Shown one piece after another: positions 24,171-35,830 of a stretch of DNA of 64,000 nt (position 1 is its first letter; each line of letters starts with the position of its first letter). Origin of the DNA: Pectinophora gossypiella (taxonomy: Eukaryota; Arthropoda; Insecta; Lepidoptera; Gelechiidae). The stretch lies in contig NC_065406.1 of NCBI RefSeq assembly GCF_024362695.1, positions 15,934,001 to 15,998,000 on the forward strand. Direction: 5' to 3'. The position numbers and the translations under genes were made by a program. Below the pieces are notes generated by a model. That model saw only the letters and a list, made by a program, of their open reading frames with translations. It was not told the DNA's origin and made no database searches.

Positions 24171-24273
24171 AGTTCATTAACGTAGGTTAATGAACTTAGA
24201 AAAGGGATCGTTTTGGGTTTTGGTCTTTTGAGGGTAGCCTCAAAAGACCAAAACCCAAAACGATCCCTTTTCT
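24171..24273. repeat. Two adjacent perfect hairpins, both with GTAG loops
   Basis: The first has 11-bp arms (24171-24181 and 24186-24196) around GTAG at 24182-24185. The second has 36-bp perfect arms (24198-24233 and 24238-24273) around GTAG at 24234-24237. No mismatch is seen in either. They sit 26 bp before a hAT target duplication. Confidence 0.85.
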
Positions 24274-24307
24274 ATTCACAGAGTGATAGAAGGAAAATTC
24301 CCTAACC

Positions 24308-25636
24308 CAGAGGTTTCCAAACTGTTCGTCACGGCGCCCGCACGTTAGTTTAGAATAAACAATAATACGTACCTACTAGGTATATACATATAGTCACTGG
24401 AATTGTAACCTGGAACCAGACAGCAGTAACTATCAGTACTATCCAGAGGCGGAGGACTGGAGTCCTAGTACGGCTTTGAAATAGACTACTGTGGGCGATA
24501 TCACACTCGCGTCAGAGAGAGTACTTACTGCGGGGCAGAAGGCTACAATTTTTCCTTTAAAAAGTAGCATGGAGAATGCTACATCGAAATTAGGGACTGA
24601 CATAAAAGAGAAACTCTCCACTCCGCACAAAGACGACCTTTCCATCGCAAAGGTATAAAATTAGAAATAATTTAAAAATACCAAAAATAAACATGAATTT
24701 TGCGGCGGAAATTATCTCAGAATCATGGTCTAAATCATCCCCCTTAGTGTTCGTTACGATATCACTAACACCCTGTATTGTATACCTAATTGCATAGGAC
24801 ATAAATACAAAGGAATAATATTTACTAGTTCGTAATGAACTACTTATCTATCTACTAAACTATCATCAATAAAAAAATCTTGGAGCGAGCTTGATTTACC
24901 TCACTCCCGGCGGCGGGGCCAATTTTAGAGTAAAGGAGTACACGCGGACTCTATGTCTCGCTTACACGCATATGGTAAGGTGCACAGTGAGAACGAGATT
25001 CGTTTAAAGTTGCCCTAGTACGCCGTAGAGGCTAAATAAGGGTGCCGTGACGCGCCCTGTAATCTCTTCTTTAGAAACTAATCTTTAATACTCACAAATA
25101 TACATACATACATAAAATCACGCCTATTTCTCGTTGGGGTAGGCAGAAGTCACGGAAAACCATTTACTATGATCCTGAAACACTCATTTATACACTCAGA
25201 AATCAGAGTCATTTATTCAACGTAATTATCATAGATAAACTTGTTGAGGGTCAATTTAACATTTTTGAATCATCGTCATTTCGCAAGGTGTTATGGCTGA
25301 GGAGAAGAAATGACAAGAAACTGCAATAGTAACCCATCTTTTAAGTCAATGTTATACATTCATCATCATTAATTTAAGAGCTACTCTGTTCTGGTGTAGC
25401 ATTTTCTTTGCTTTCTGGTATGCATTACAACTTCATGCATGATCGCTAGTTTTGAGTACTCTTAACCAGGTTTTTCTTTGAGATTTCTTTTGGGCTTGGC
25501 CTTGTACTGATGTGAGATTTATGAAAATATACATATTATAAAAATATAAATATGCCTACTTGACTTGCTAGGGGACCGCCGTATCATAAGGAAAATTCAA
25601 AGTGGGCAACGAATTGAAAAACTTTGGGTACCTCTG
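24308..25636. mobile_element. Non-autonomous hAT-like element, 1.33 kb, with 8-bp target duplication
   Basis: Starts CAGAGGTTTCC and ends GGGTACCTCTG (imperfect inverted termini). It is flanked on both sides by CCCTAACC (24300-24307 and 25637-25644), the 8-bp duplication expected of hAT elements. The inside has no transposase; it holds SINE-like sequence (24425-24640), a half of the GTGTTAGTGACATCG MITE (24700-24777) and the 5345-5620-type repeat (24885-25160). Confidence 0.75.
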
Positions 25637-25859
25637 CCCTAACCTAGCAAGAGATAGTAGCTGTGTCCATAAACCCATGCGAGATCGCACTACCGATATG
25701 GTAAACTTTGGCCGCATAAATTAACGAACTTTAACGATCAAATAAAATTTTATTATGGCCAATCTTGTTCGGTCCAGCAATTAGCCATTGTCGCTCGGTT
25801 TACGGTTAACACGGATTTTCCTATGGTTTTGTTTGTATTAAACGTTTTTGATGTTTCAG

Positions 25860-25929
25860 GAAGAAAATATGTCTTTTTACTTACAGCCATATTTGGAATT
25901 GAAGTTCGGAAATGGATATGATGAAAAAG
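25860..25929 (+). CDS. Isolated exon candidate, plus strand
   Basis: A 70-nt stretch lies between a strong acceptor (atgtttcag) and a strong donor (AAAG|gtaagt). Only one frame is open; it reads EENMSFYLQPYLELKFG and ends in phase 1. No partner exon was found up- or downstream, and no family is recognised. It could be an exon of an unseen gene or chance. Confidence 0.25.
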
Positions 25930-26173
25930 GTAAGTACCTACTTAATTATAAAATTATATAAAAAAATAATATGATAATTATAACTGGATGGGTTACGTGT
26001 GTCGAAGTTTGACCAAAATAAACGTTTATTAATATTATGACGAAACACTATGGATTAGTCTATAATTTTTTAGGGAACAGAATCTTTCAGTTTTTACGAG
26101 ACGTAGTTATGCACTCGAAATAATAAGCCGATGTATACATTCTATGTCTGTTTACACAAAGTCTAAATTCAAA

Positions 26174-26237
26174 AATAGTATTATATATAAGTAAATATAT
26201 ACTTTATAGTATATATTTACTTATATATAATACTATT
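26174..26237. repeat. Perfect 30-bp-arm hairpin with TTAT loop
   Basis: The arms 26174-26203 and 26208-26237 are exact reverse complements around a 4-nt TTAT loop. The arms are AT-rich but not a simple repeat. There is no copy elsewhere in the window that I can see. Confidence 0.85.
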
Positions 26238-26879
26238 GGGCTAATACTAATGTGCTTATGCCCAGAAGACAGTTGTCAACGAAAATTAATCAGTCCTTGA
26301 TATATGTATAACTATTATGTCTATAATGTACCCTCGTACTTAGTGAGGCTCAATTTAAGTGGTGACCCTTTCTTCTTAATTGTCTATTAGTCCTTTCTTA
26401 ACCGACCATTATACCGGAACGGTCGAAGTGTTACGTTTCAAAAGACTGAATTATCACTCACGGAATTGTCGATCGTTTAAATAATTCTGGCTCATTTTAG
26501 ACTATTGATCGTATTGTATGTTTTTAAAGCCTAAGATTGGCCCTTAAATGTACTTCAATCACAGGTTATTCCTGTCAATAATATATGTATTTATTTTGTT
26601 TTGTGCATCGTATGCACCGTCTGAATTTGTAATTATAGATATGTGTATAATAATCTTTCACACAGAACCATTTAACACAGACACAAACTAGGAACACACA
26701 CCAATGACTATGACTTTACACAGACTCAGATCTTTTCCCCTCAGAACTCGTTATCAGAATTGTTTTGTTTTGAAAATTTCGAGCTATGCAGTGACATTCG
26801 AGTCTTCGAATTCTTCTGATGACGTCATTAGATTTTTGCTTAAATTAACAAAATAATAATCGGCCGTAAGTGTTCTATA

Positions 26880-27110
26880 ATAATAACTCTTCAGCACAAA
26901 TAACGGGTTCTTAATGTGACTGATCAGTCATCCCGTGATCATGGCACTTACAACAGTGTCGAAATATCGGGAGTCTCATATCCCCATTTAAACGCGGTAA
27001 GAACCCGTTATTATGTGCTTTAATTATGATAATAACCGCGTAAACTTAAAACAATGTAATAACTCTTCAGCGCGTGTGATGGGGTAAAATGTTGGTCTCG
27101 CGTCAACTTC
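26880..27110. mobile_element. MITE-like repeat with TAACGGGTTCTTA-type inverted motifs
   Basis: Inverted ATAACGGGTTCTTA / TAAGAACCCGTTAT motifs bracket a core with GTGACTGATCAGTCA and GTGTCGAAATATCGGGAGTC. Related pieces are at 28590-29010 (split by another MITE), 29650-29730 and 52650-52740. Confidence 0.6.
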
Positions 27111-27301
27111 AGCCGTAAGTGATCCAACATTGATTGTTTTCACGACATGCTCGGGAAAAATGATCAGCTAAACGCGTTTTATGTTTTTTTTATCCGTTTT
27201 CAATCCATAGCCTAGGAGTCTCACGTAAGGTCGTAAGACCAAAGTTCTTCTAAAAAACAATCTTTATTGTTTAACTGTTGTGTCTGGAAACCCGGGTCTT
27301 A

Positions 27302-27702
27302 GGGTGCCTTTCCACCAGAGATGTGCTATGCTACGATGCTAAGGATGCGTTTGATATTCACCAATCATATTTATTGGTGCACATAGCATAGCACAAGTGG
27401 AAACGGATTCAACTTAGATATGTTTTTTTATATGGAAAGATGCGTACTATAGATGTGTGGTATGGATGCGTGCTATGGATGCGTGCTGTGGATGCGTACT
27501 TTAGCTATGTTCCGAGCAGAGTACTATTGATACGTAGCGTACCTCGTAGCACAGCTACTTTGCGGAGGCGCATCTTCGCAGCGCATCTTTCTCGCACAGC
27601 TACATAGCTTAGTATTAGTGGAAAGGGTCACATAGTTTCGTAGCGCAGCTTATAAATCTTCGCAGCATAGCTGCATAGCACATCTCTGGTGGAAAGGCAC
27701 CC
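27302..27702. mobile_element. PIF/Harbinger-like MITE, 401 bp, TTA target duplication
   Basis: Near-perfect inverted termini (GGGTGCCTTTCCACCAGAGA at left; TCTCTGGTGGAAAGGCACCC at right) are flanked by TTA on both sides (27299-27301, 27703-27705). A GGG start with a TTA duplication is typical of PIF/Harbinger. The interior is a run of diverged ATGCGTRCTATGG-type and GCATAGCTRC-type short repeats in opposite orientations and has no coding sequence. Confidence 0.8.
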
Positions 27703-27719
27703 TTAGAAAGATATACGTA

Positions 27720-30580
27720 TATAATAAGGGTAGATAATAGTCGAACAGCTCTATTTGTACTTGTACTATGTATGATTTATAGCTAGGCAGGGCCATTCCT
27801 ATTGTTTCTGAAATATCTCCCGGTCCGTGATGATTCCGCTATATTTTGATGGAATAACCCTTGTGACAAATGATCGAATTTATTGGTCTATTAGGAGGGT
27901 TTTTATTGATGACTCCACAGTTTTCTGTCTTTGCTTATTACTGGTTTTATTAAGACGCTCAAGTTTAGTGGAAAATGGTTGTAAGTTTATAAAACAGACA
28001 CGGCAATCACTAACAGGGAGTTTAAGTTTTCATTCCTTTGCAGCCTTTACGACAGTATCTAGGACAAGTTGCAATTCTCTGACAAAACACTCTACCACTT
28101 CGACCACACACATTTTGTTCGCCTGTGATTTTCTGTATAATACCTTTGAAACTTACAACAATGATAACTCTTATTATATAGGCTGTTCTTGACACCGTAC
28201 TGAATACTGAGTGGTGTATTTCAGCTCATGACTCTCAGTTAATATCAAGTGGAATTTTCCGTCTCATACAAATACAATATCTAAGTATATTTCATACTTA
28301 TTGTCAGTACCAATAATATGTATTGTACGTATATATAAAAGCCTATAAAACTTAGTGTTTTATCACCTTTTCACATGGCGTCAACGACCTGAAAATTCGA
28401 CAGTCCCCCGATGGAAGAAATACAGACAACAAAGTTGTTCCGATCTCAGTCTAAATAGTTGAATGGAAATAGAAAATTAAATCAAATCAATCATTAGTTC
28501 GTAAAGAACCACTCTCATTCGGGGGTTGAAAACAGAAGGGCTTAAATAATGTTTTGCCATAATTAAACGCTATTTGTTATTTTGTTTATTTTAAACGCGG
28601 TGTGAAGTCGTTATTATGTGTTTTAATTATGATAATGGTGCTAATTCCTGTAAATACCATCTAATTTTATTTTAAGTTATATCTGTCATTTTCTTATCCG
28701 CCGAAAAGGAAAAGGACGGGTAATCGACAAGCATAAAATTTATGGAACACACGTCAATTTTAAGGACAAATCTAAAACAACCGTCTAAAAATTTTACATC
28801 AAACGGATTGCATACCAGCGACATACCTATTTGATTCGCCCGGGTTATTCATTCATTTACACATTCTTCCTAAAATTAAGAGCTGTGAATTATCCGTCCC
28901 TTTCCTTTTCGACGGATATGAAAATGACGGATATAACTTAAAATAAAATTAGGCGGTGTCTGCAGGAATCGGGGCCAATAACCGCGTAAACTTAAAACAA
29001 TTTTTTGTCATACTTTTTAAAATAAAGTTAAAAAAGTTATACTTTTTATAATCGTCATGTCGTGTTGCCAACAACAACATTTCTAAGTAGTACCTTGGCA
29101 GCGTCTACACTAGCCGCAGAATCCTTTGACAAATCACTCTAAAACACTACGAGCGGACACACTTTGTCCTCCTGTGATTTAGAGCCAGTTCTGTGCTGAC
29201 ACCGACTATTCGGCCATTGTTCTCGAGTTACGATTACCATAAAGAACAAACTGCACAATGGTCGCGTTTGTCCAAGTGTTTGGGGAAAAATTTGAACTAC
29301 GCCATTGTTCAAATTGAAATTCAAAAATATCTTTATTCAGTAGGTAACATAGTTACACTTTGAATCGTCAATTTCGACTAACTAACGTCTGATCTGCTTA
29401 GAAATATTGCAGATTCTCACAACCGTATATAGCCGGAGAAAACAAGCTTCAAGAAAAACCTCGGCACAGGACCATACATTTAAGGATTGTCATACATTTT
29501 AGCCTCCTAAACTCTGTATATATAAATCATCTGAAAAAGATGACTGATGAAAATTAGCAATTCGGTTTTACAAAGTTTCTCTTTAATCACTATCTTGTTT
29601 GGCGGACTAGGTTTGTGGTTTAAGAATGAGATATTTATATAGATCGTTTTAAGTTTACGCGGTTATTATCATAATAAGGGATATCCCTGCTTTAAGCGTC
29701 GTAAGAATCCGTTATTATGTGTTTAAAATATTTATATAGACTTATCAGGTCTGGTTGGAGGCAAATCTCTAACCTAAATAAATTAAATTGGAAAGAAGTT
29801 CGCTTTCTTTTTTCTAATTTGTTATGTAATCGCTTCAAAACGAATAAAAGAACTTTCTATATGATATAACAAACCGAGTTGAAAATTAAGTTTCGTGGAG
29901 TATAAGACTTTTGTGTTACAGCAGAGACTATGGAGTTCCATTTGCTACGATTCTGACATACTTTTGTTGTTTCCTCCACATTCATCGATCGTTTCATACA
30001 CGCACGCCGGTTTAGAGTATATTTTACTGAACCTTTTCTAAATATACTATACTTATATAATTTTATACAAATGCGTTAATGGCAGGCCTTTGTTCTTTTT
30101 TAAATTTTCGTTTTTACTTTTCTTTGTAAGTATAACAAGTTTTGTAATATTCTAATTTTTATGGCTATATAACCAAAAGCAATGTAACATTGTCAGTGGA
30201 GGGGCGAAGTCTCTATCACAAGTATTTTAATAACTTAAAGGAGACTTCAACCGCTATGTGTTAATTATTTTGGTAAATAAAGCATTTTTCATTTTCATTT
30301 TTCATTCTGTGAAAAATAGTAAAAAATAGTAACTACGTTGGGGAATTTGGTCAATATCCTTCTAGGTATTCCTCTACATACCTTTCAATTATCCTTTGCT
30401 TAATAAACTAATTTGGTAACTAAACTTTCCTTTCAAGAGAAATGTAATCTTATATAAAATAAGCTCACGACTATATCCCAATCGGGGTAGTCACAGGTAC
30501 AACTACAAAATGAACTGTACACCTCACAAGTTTTCTGTTAGAACAACGTCATAGGTGGTGAGACGTATAGCCATCGATAC
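27720..30580. other. Intergenic, repeat fragments only
   Basis: Contains two related segments (28040-28135 and 29095-29175, sharing a CACACATTTTGTTCGCCTGTG-like motif), a half-MITE (28190-28265), the nested MITE at 28636-28977, and a short repeat at 29975-30040 that recurs at 34626-34715 (ATCGTTTCATACACGCACGC). The open frame at 27827-28192 overlaps one of these repeats. No gene was seen. Confidence 0.5.
28636..28977. mobile_element. GGCCCCGATTCCTG-family MITE inserted in another repeat
   Basis: The left end is TGGTGCTAATTCCTG and the right end CAGGAATCGGGGCCA; the arms extend inward through TAATTTTATTTTAAGTTATA. The flanks (ATTATGATAA | ATAACCGCGTAAACTT) match the uninterrupted repeat at about 27020-27050, which gives an empty-site comparison. 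Confidence 0.75.
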
Positions 30581-30585
30581 TTACT

Positions 30586-30822
30586 TTCTTTCTTTCTGTC
30601 TTTCTCTCTATCTCTCTATCTCTCTTTCTCTCTTTCTCTCTTTCTCTCTTTCTCTCTTTCTCTCTTTCTCTCTTTCTCTCTTTCTCTCTTTCTCTCTTTC
30701 TCTCTATCTCTCTTTCTCTCTTTCTCTCTTTCTCTCTTTCTCTCTTTCTCTCTTTCTCTCTTTCTCTCTTTCTCTCTTTCTCTCTTTCTCTCTTTCTCTC
30801 TTTCTCTCTTTCTCTCTTTCTC

Positions 30823-30853
<31 letters not shown>
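30586..30853 (+). repeat. Long (TCTCTCTT)n polypyrimidine microsatellite with a TTTC tail
   Basis: About 220 nt of an 8-nt pyrimidine unit with rare T-to-A changes, followed by pure TTTC repeats to 30853. The strand is almost entirely C/T for more than 250 nt. Open frames across it are low-complexity artefacts. Confidence 0.95.
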
Positions 30854-30902
30854 ATATAGGGGTAGAGCCAACTGCACTTACGATAATTTGATAACTCATT
30901 AA

Positions 30903-31171
30903 CGGCCTCCGTGGTCCAGTTGTTGAGCGTTGGGCTCACGACCTGGATGCCCCGGGTTCGAAACCCGGTGGGGACATATCACATAAATCATTTTGGTTAG
31001 GACATTACAGGCTGATCACCTGATTGTCCGAAAGTAAGATGATCCGTGCTGGTCCCGGTTACTACTTACTGACGTAAGTGTGTAGTCGTTACATAAGCCA
31101 TGTCAGGGATCTTTGGCGGCTCAATAATAACCCTAACACCGGGGTTGATGAGATTGGTATTCCATCTCACA
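30903..31171 (+). repeat. tRNA-derived SINE, family A
   Basis: Head GGCCTCCGTGGTCCAG, B box GGTTCGAAACC, then the shared body (GGACATTACAGGCTGATCAC) and the GTTGATGAGATTGGTATTCC end. Confidence 0.85.
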
Positions 31172-31438
31172 AGGCTGTTTTTATTTAAACAACTAAAAAT
31201 TAGGAGTCAGAATAGTGATATAGGTATCTTGGAGGCCTGTTTATCAGAGCCTACGAGCAAAGAATCATTGTTTGTGTGCTTTCATTCACAACAGCATCAC
31301 ATCTTAGGCTGTTGTGGGTGGGTGCATGAATTAAATATGATTTTTTTATCAGTTTTAGTCAGTCTTGATTGATGGGGCTGGCAGAACAAATTTTGTTAAA
31401 AGCCCTTAAGTAAATTAAAGACGAGAGAAGAGAGTAAA

Positions 31439-31606
31439 GGAAGGCACGTTAAGCCGTTGGTCCCGGCTATTAGGCGTAAAAACACCTCCACCAACCCGCA
31501 GTGGAGCAGCGTGGTGGAGTATGCTCCATACCCCCTCCGGTTGATTGAGGGGAGGCCTGTGCCCAGCAGTGGGACGTATATAGGCAGTTTATGTTGTTTA
31601 TGTAAA
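31439..31606 (+). repeat. SINE family B, 3' part, plus strand
   Basis: Reads GGCACGTTAAGCCGTTGGTC to GCCCAGCAGTGGGACGTATA. With the minus copy at 31775-32103 it forms an inverted pair about 170 bp apart, and the open frames on both strands here are copies of each other. Confidence 0.8.
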
Positions 31607-31774
31607 TTAAAGACTACAAAAAAAAACCCACACGATAAGAAGAAGAATAACTCATTGGTGCAAGTCCGGTATCGGGATTCGGACAAGAGCTCTGCGTTTG
31701 AGAAGCAAGTTGGCAAAACGTAATCCCTTTTCAATTATTGGATAATAACAGTCATCTAAGTCAATTACATAACA

Positions 31775-32103
31775 TACATAAACGGCCTATATACGTCCCA
31801 CTGCTGGGCACAGGCCTCGCCTCAATCAACCGGAGGGGGTATGGAGCATACTCCACCACGCTGCTCCAATGCGAATTGGTGGAGGTGTTTTTACGGCTAA
31901 TAACCGGGACCAACGGCTTAACGTGCCCTCCGAAGCACGGAATCATCTTATTTTTTCGGACAATCAGGTGATTCATGCCTGAAAAGTCCTTGCCAAACAA
32001 AGGATAGTCTCACAAAGTGATTTCGACAATGTCCCCATCGGAAATCGAACCCGGACCTCCAGGTCGTGAGCTAAACGCTCTAACCACTAGCCCACAGAGG
32101 CTG
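31775..32103 (-). repeat. SINE family B, near full length, minus strand
   Basis: The tRNA-like head is at the right end (minus strand B box GGTTCGATTTCC at about 32040). The tail at left includes GTCCCACTGCTGGGCACAGG. The copy at 44781-45129 is flanked by a target duplication. Confidence 0.8.
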
Positions 32104-33470
32104 TTCCAAGTCAATTATTAGACGGAAATGCGTTTTTCATAGAGGTATTGAGCGAACGAAGCCTTCAAAATTCCAGTCAGTTTTTACAAATTGGCCTCGC
32201 ACGTGGTACTAAAAAAGGACTAGAATGACGATTGAATTCACCAAAAGCGAACCGATGCGGAGTCGTAATTTTTTATCGGACATCCCTAGGGCGCGTTTAC
32301 CGAAACTGCCACGTGTGCTGCCAAAATAGCCGCTATTTCATGCCTGATAAAACTTGAAATATGTCTGTAATTTAGACGGGAGTGCCGATTATTAGATAAG
32401 GCTGTGAGGCACTTGAAAGTATATCCACTAGCCTTTTTATTGTCAATGTTTTGATTGAAAATCTGCTGTTTTTCAAGATTTTACATGCAAATTCATTACG
32501 TATTACCTCCTAATGAAATACTATAGACTATAAATTCATTAGGTGTAAGTTTGCTTGGCAGTCAACATTAATTCACGCGTATGTCCTAAATAGGGTAGTC
32601 AATATACATCGCAAGATGAACTAAGTACCTACTCCTCATCGAACTTTTGGTTAGTCTAAAGAATAACCTGATAGGTGACCCATATCGCCGTCTATAATGG
32701 TTAACTGTGTATGTGTGTGTGTTGGCTATAAGATACTAAAATTAAATAGAGTCTTCCAAAATGAGGACTTAGAAAGAAAAGGCAATAATAAGAAGAAAAG
32801 GAAGAATAAGAAAAGGGATTATAATAAGAAGTAGTTTGATCAAATGAAAGAAACAATCAACTACACTATTTCCAAAAGATTTGGAAAAATATACCTGGTG
32901 TTGGTCACCATTCATCGTGAACAATCGCATAAGACATGAATGAACAATCCTATTTCTACTACCTCTACACGCACCAACAAAAAATAAACTTCAATATCAA
33001 CTTGCGCCCATATTTACTAAGGAAGTACGCAGAGCAATTTAGTCAGAAATGAATTATCAAGAATACCCCATAACAGAACCTACATACTTACTTTAAAATA
33101 GTTATAGATCGTCGCTTCTTCAAAAGGCAATGAGAAAATAGATAATTTTCACGTAAAATCTGTACAGCGCCATCTATTTCATTTGGAAAAACGTAGCGTA
33201 GAAAGTTCCTTAATGCGCGGTAACTACTATTCGGTCTGCCTAGCAGGTCGCTGTGGTAGCCACTACATCTATTAAGGTATGTCTAACAGTAAATCGTGCG
33301 TTCGCGAACAAGGTTTTGTATTCAAACTTCGGCAATTACGTTAGTCAGGATTAAAGTTAAGTTGGGAAGTTTCAAAACGGGATGGATGGTTGCCGTTGGG
33401 AGTACACACGGGTTGCTAAGAATGTCAACCATAAATAAATTATTATAATTGTATTATTATTATTTTATTT
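32104..33470. other. Intergenic, no gene recognised
   Basis: AT-rich. A short segment at 33140-33200 (AAATCTGTACAGCGCCATCT) is shared with 9370-9440. Nothing else is supported. Confidence 0.4.
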
Positions 33471-33479
33471 TTTATTAGT

Positions 33480-33785
33480 GTATGTCATCATCATCATCAG
33501 CCCATTAACGTCCCCACTGCTGGGGCACGGGCCTTCCCTATGGATGGATAGGGAGATCGGGCCTTAAACCACCACGCGGGCCCAGTGCGGATTGGTGGTT
33601 ATTAACGACTGCTAATGCAGCCGGGACCAACGGCTTAACGTACCTTCCGAAGCATGGAGGAGCTCGAGATGAAAACTTTTTTTTTTGTGGTCACCCATCC
33701 TATGACCGGCCTTTGCGAAAGTTACTTAACTGCAACAATCGCAGACCGAGCGCGTTTACCGCTGCGCCACCGAGCTTCTCAGTAC
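33480..33785 (-). repeat. SINE family C, minus strand
   Basis: The minus-strand head CTCGGTGGCGCAGCGGTAAA is at the right end; the body runs to CAGCCCATTAACGTCCCCAC and a (CAT)n tail at left. A near-identical copy is at 50359-50662. Confidence 0.85.
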
Positions 33786-34495
33786 TGTATAGTAATTGTA
33801 CACGTTATCTGCCTTCTCCTCGTTAAGCTTTCACTCTCACAGGCCTACTAGAAGAAATTTATGTTAGGAAAAGTTATGCATTATGTCTTTCCCATGTTGT
33901 CATATTGTATTTCTGTGTTATCATGTGAACAATAAATTATTAAATAATAATAAATTGATAAAATACACACTTAAGATCACGCCTATTTCCCGTTGGGATA
34001 GGCAGAGACCACGGAATTAGTGTAGTTAGGACAGAAGATAGATCCTTTTAAGATGACCTGTGCTTTGGAAGGCACGATAAGTCAGTTCGTCCCGGTTTTT
34101 GTAATGTAAGTATATAGTCATAAAATGAGTCCTAAAATTGTGGGATGTGGCATGAAGGAAACGATTATTATTTCTTTAACTTTCTTTATTTTAAACGTTG
34201 TATAATTTTGTACTTTTTCTCTGTTTTTTGTTGTTGTAATTCGAACCTGGGACCTCTGGATCGTGAGCCTAATGCTCAACCACTGGACCACAGAGTCCGA
34301 AAATTAGCCACAGACTCAACAATCACACTTTGCTTAACTTTAAACACAACTTTTGTTTGAGATCGGACAATTTATGGGCTTTTTTATAACGTTTCTTTTA
34401 GATATTACTGCGAAATATGGTTTCACTTAATCGAGTTAATATAAGGTTATCGGCAACCCCTTAAGTAAATGCTAGTAGTACGTACATAATTTCAT

Positions 34496-34577
34496 CATCA
34501 TCATCATCAGCCGTACGACGCCCACTGCTGGGCATAGGCCTCCCCCAAGGATCTCCACGACGATCGGTCCTGCGCGT
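34496..34577 (-). mobile_element. RTE-type LINE 3' end
   Basis: A (CATCAT)n tail is followed by GCCGTACGACGCCCACTGCT. This is the same end as 57597-57866 (minus) and, inverted, 53285-53392 (plus). Confidence 0.75.
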
Positions 34578-34762
34578 ACATAATTTAGAATGTGCTAATT
34601 AAGCCTGTTAATCAGATATTCAATATGATACCCTCCACATTCATCAATCGTTTCATACACGCACGCCGGTTCAGAGTAGATCGTACTAAACCTTTTCTAA
34701 GGACGTCCTTACAGGTCTTCCCCTACCAGCACTACCATCAACCAAAAAGAAATGTAATAGGT

Positions 34763-35091
34763 ACTTCTTCTTCTATCGTGTGGATTGTGAGGTGAATTAC
34801 CAACCCCATCAACCCTGGTGTCAGGGTTATTACTGAGCCGCCATAGGCCCCTGACATGACTCCTGTAACGACTACGTACTTTACATCAGTAAGTAATAAC
34901 CGGGACCAACGGCTTAACGTGCCTTCCGAAGCACGGATCTTTTTACTTTTAGGACAATCAGGTGATCAGCCTGTAATGTCCTAACCAAACTAGGGATCAC
35001 ATAGTGATTTTTGTGATTTGTCCCCACCGGGATTCGAACCCGGGGCCTCCGGATCGTGAGCACAACGCTCAACCACTGGACCACGGAGGCC
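34763..35091 (-). repeat. tRNA-derived SINE, family A, full-length minus copy
   Basis: The tail at left is ACTTCTTCTTCTATCGTGTGG-like; the body includes AAGCACGGATC. The head at right is GGCCTCCGTGGTCCAGTGGT on the minus strand, with B box GGTTCGAATCC. Confidence 0.9.
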
Positions 35092-35520
35092 ATTCTTGTA
35101 ATAGGTACTGACCTACATGATTTATTCTTTGTCAAAAAATATTTAAAATTTAATATCAGTGAAATCATAATTAGATAAGATTAGAAAGCAATTCGTCTTG
35201 GAGGAAGCGTCAAAATGGAATTAATTTTCTTTCAGCAATTTCTATTGAATCATTCAATTATTCGTTTCTACGATTTAAAGTATTTTTAGTTAGGCAGTAA
35301 CTTCAAAAGAAATATTTGTTTATGATATTTAATTCAAGGAACTAAGGCTCTTAAAGACAATTTCCAGCTATTTCCCCCTGGGGACAGGGCTAGAGGGGAC
35401 TACTGGGAACAAAAACAATATACATACAATATTATAATCATAATTAAAATAAATTATTAAGGCAACTTACTATTCGTCTTCGCCTCCCTGAAGCATTATA
35501 AAAACATTAATGTAATCATC

Positions 35521-35830
35521 GGCCTCCGTGGTCCAGTGGTTGAGCGTTAGGCTCTCCATCCGGAGGTCCGGGGTTCGAATACCAATGGAGACAGCATAAA
35601 AATCACTTTGTGATCCCTATTTTGGTTAGGACATTACAGGCTGATCACCTGTCCAAAAAGTAAGATGATCCGTGCTTCGGAAGGCATGTTAAGCCGTTGG
35701 TCCCGGTTACTACTTACGTAAGCAGTAGCTACATGAGTCATGTCAGGGGCCTTTGGCGGCTCAATAACCCTGACACCAGGGTTGATGAGGTTGGCAATCT
35801 ACCCCACAACCCACATGATAGACGAGAAAA
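35521..35830 (+). repeat. tRNA-derived SINE, family A, plus copy
   Basis: Starts GGCCTCCGTGGTCCAGTGGT, contains GGTTCGAATACC and the full body, and ends CCCACATGATAGACGAGAAA. Confidence 0.9.

Noticed and set aside
27827..28192. 121-codon plus-strand frame
   Set aside because: It overlaps a dispersed repeat shared with 29095-29175 and has no splice or family evidence.
30555..30939. Open frames on both strands over the CT-rich tract
   Set aside because: Low-complexity translation of a microsatellite; no splice or family support.
31396..32000. Frames of 77-112 codons on both strands
   Set aside because: They are SINE family B copies in opposite orientation translating the same repeat; the same peptide recurs at 44693-44948.
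34239..34297. tRNA gene candidates (here and at 30903, 35521, 39963, 54771, 58091, 56961)
   Set aside because: They have A and B boxes but continue into shared SINE bodies and tails, so they are SINE heads, not tRNA genes.
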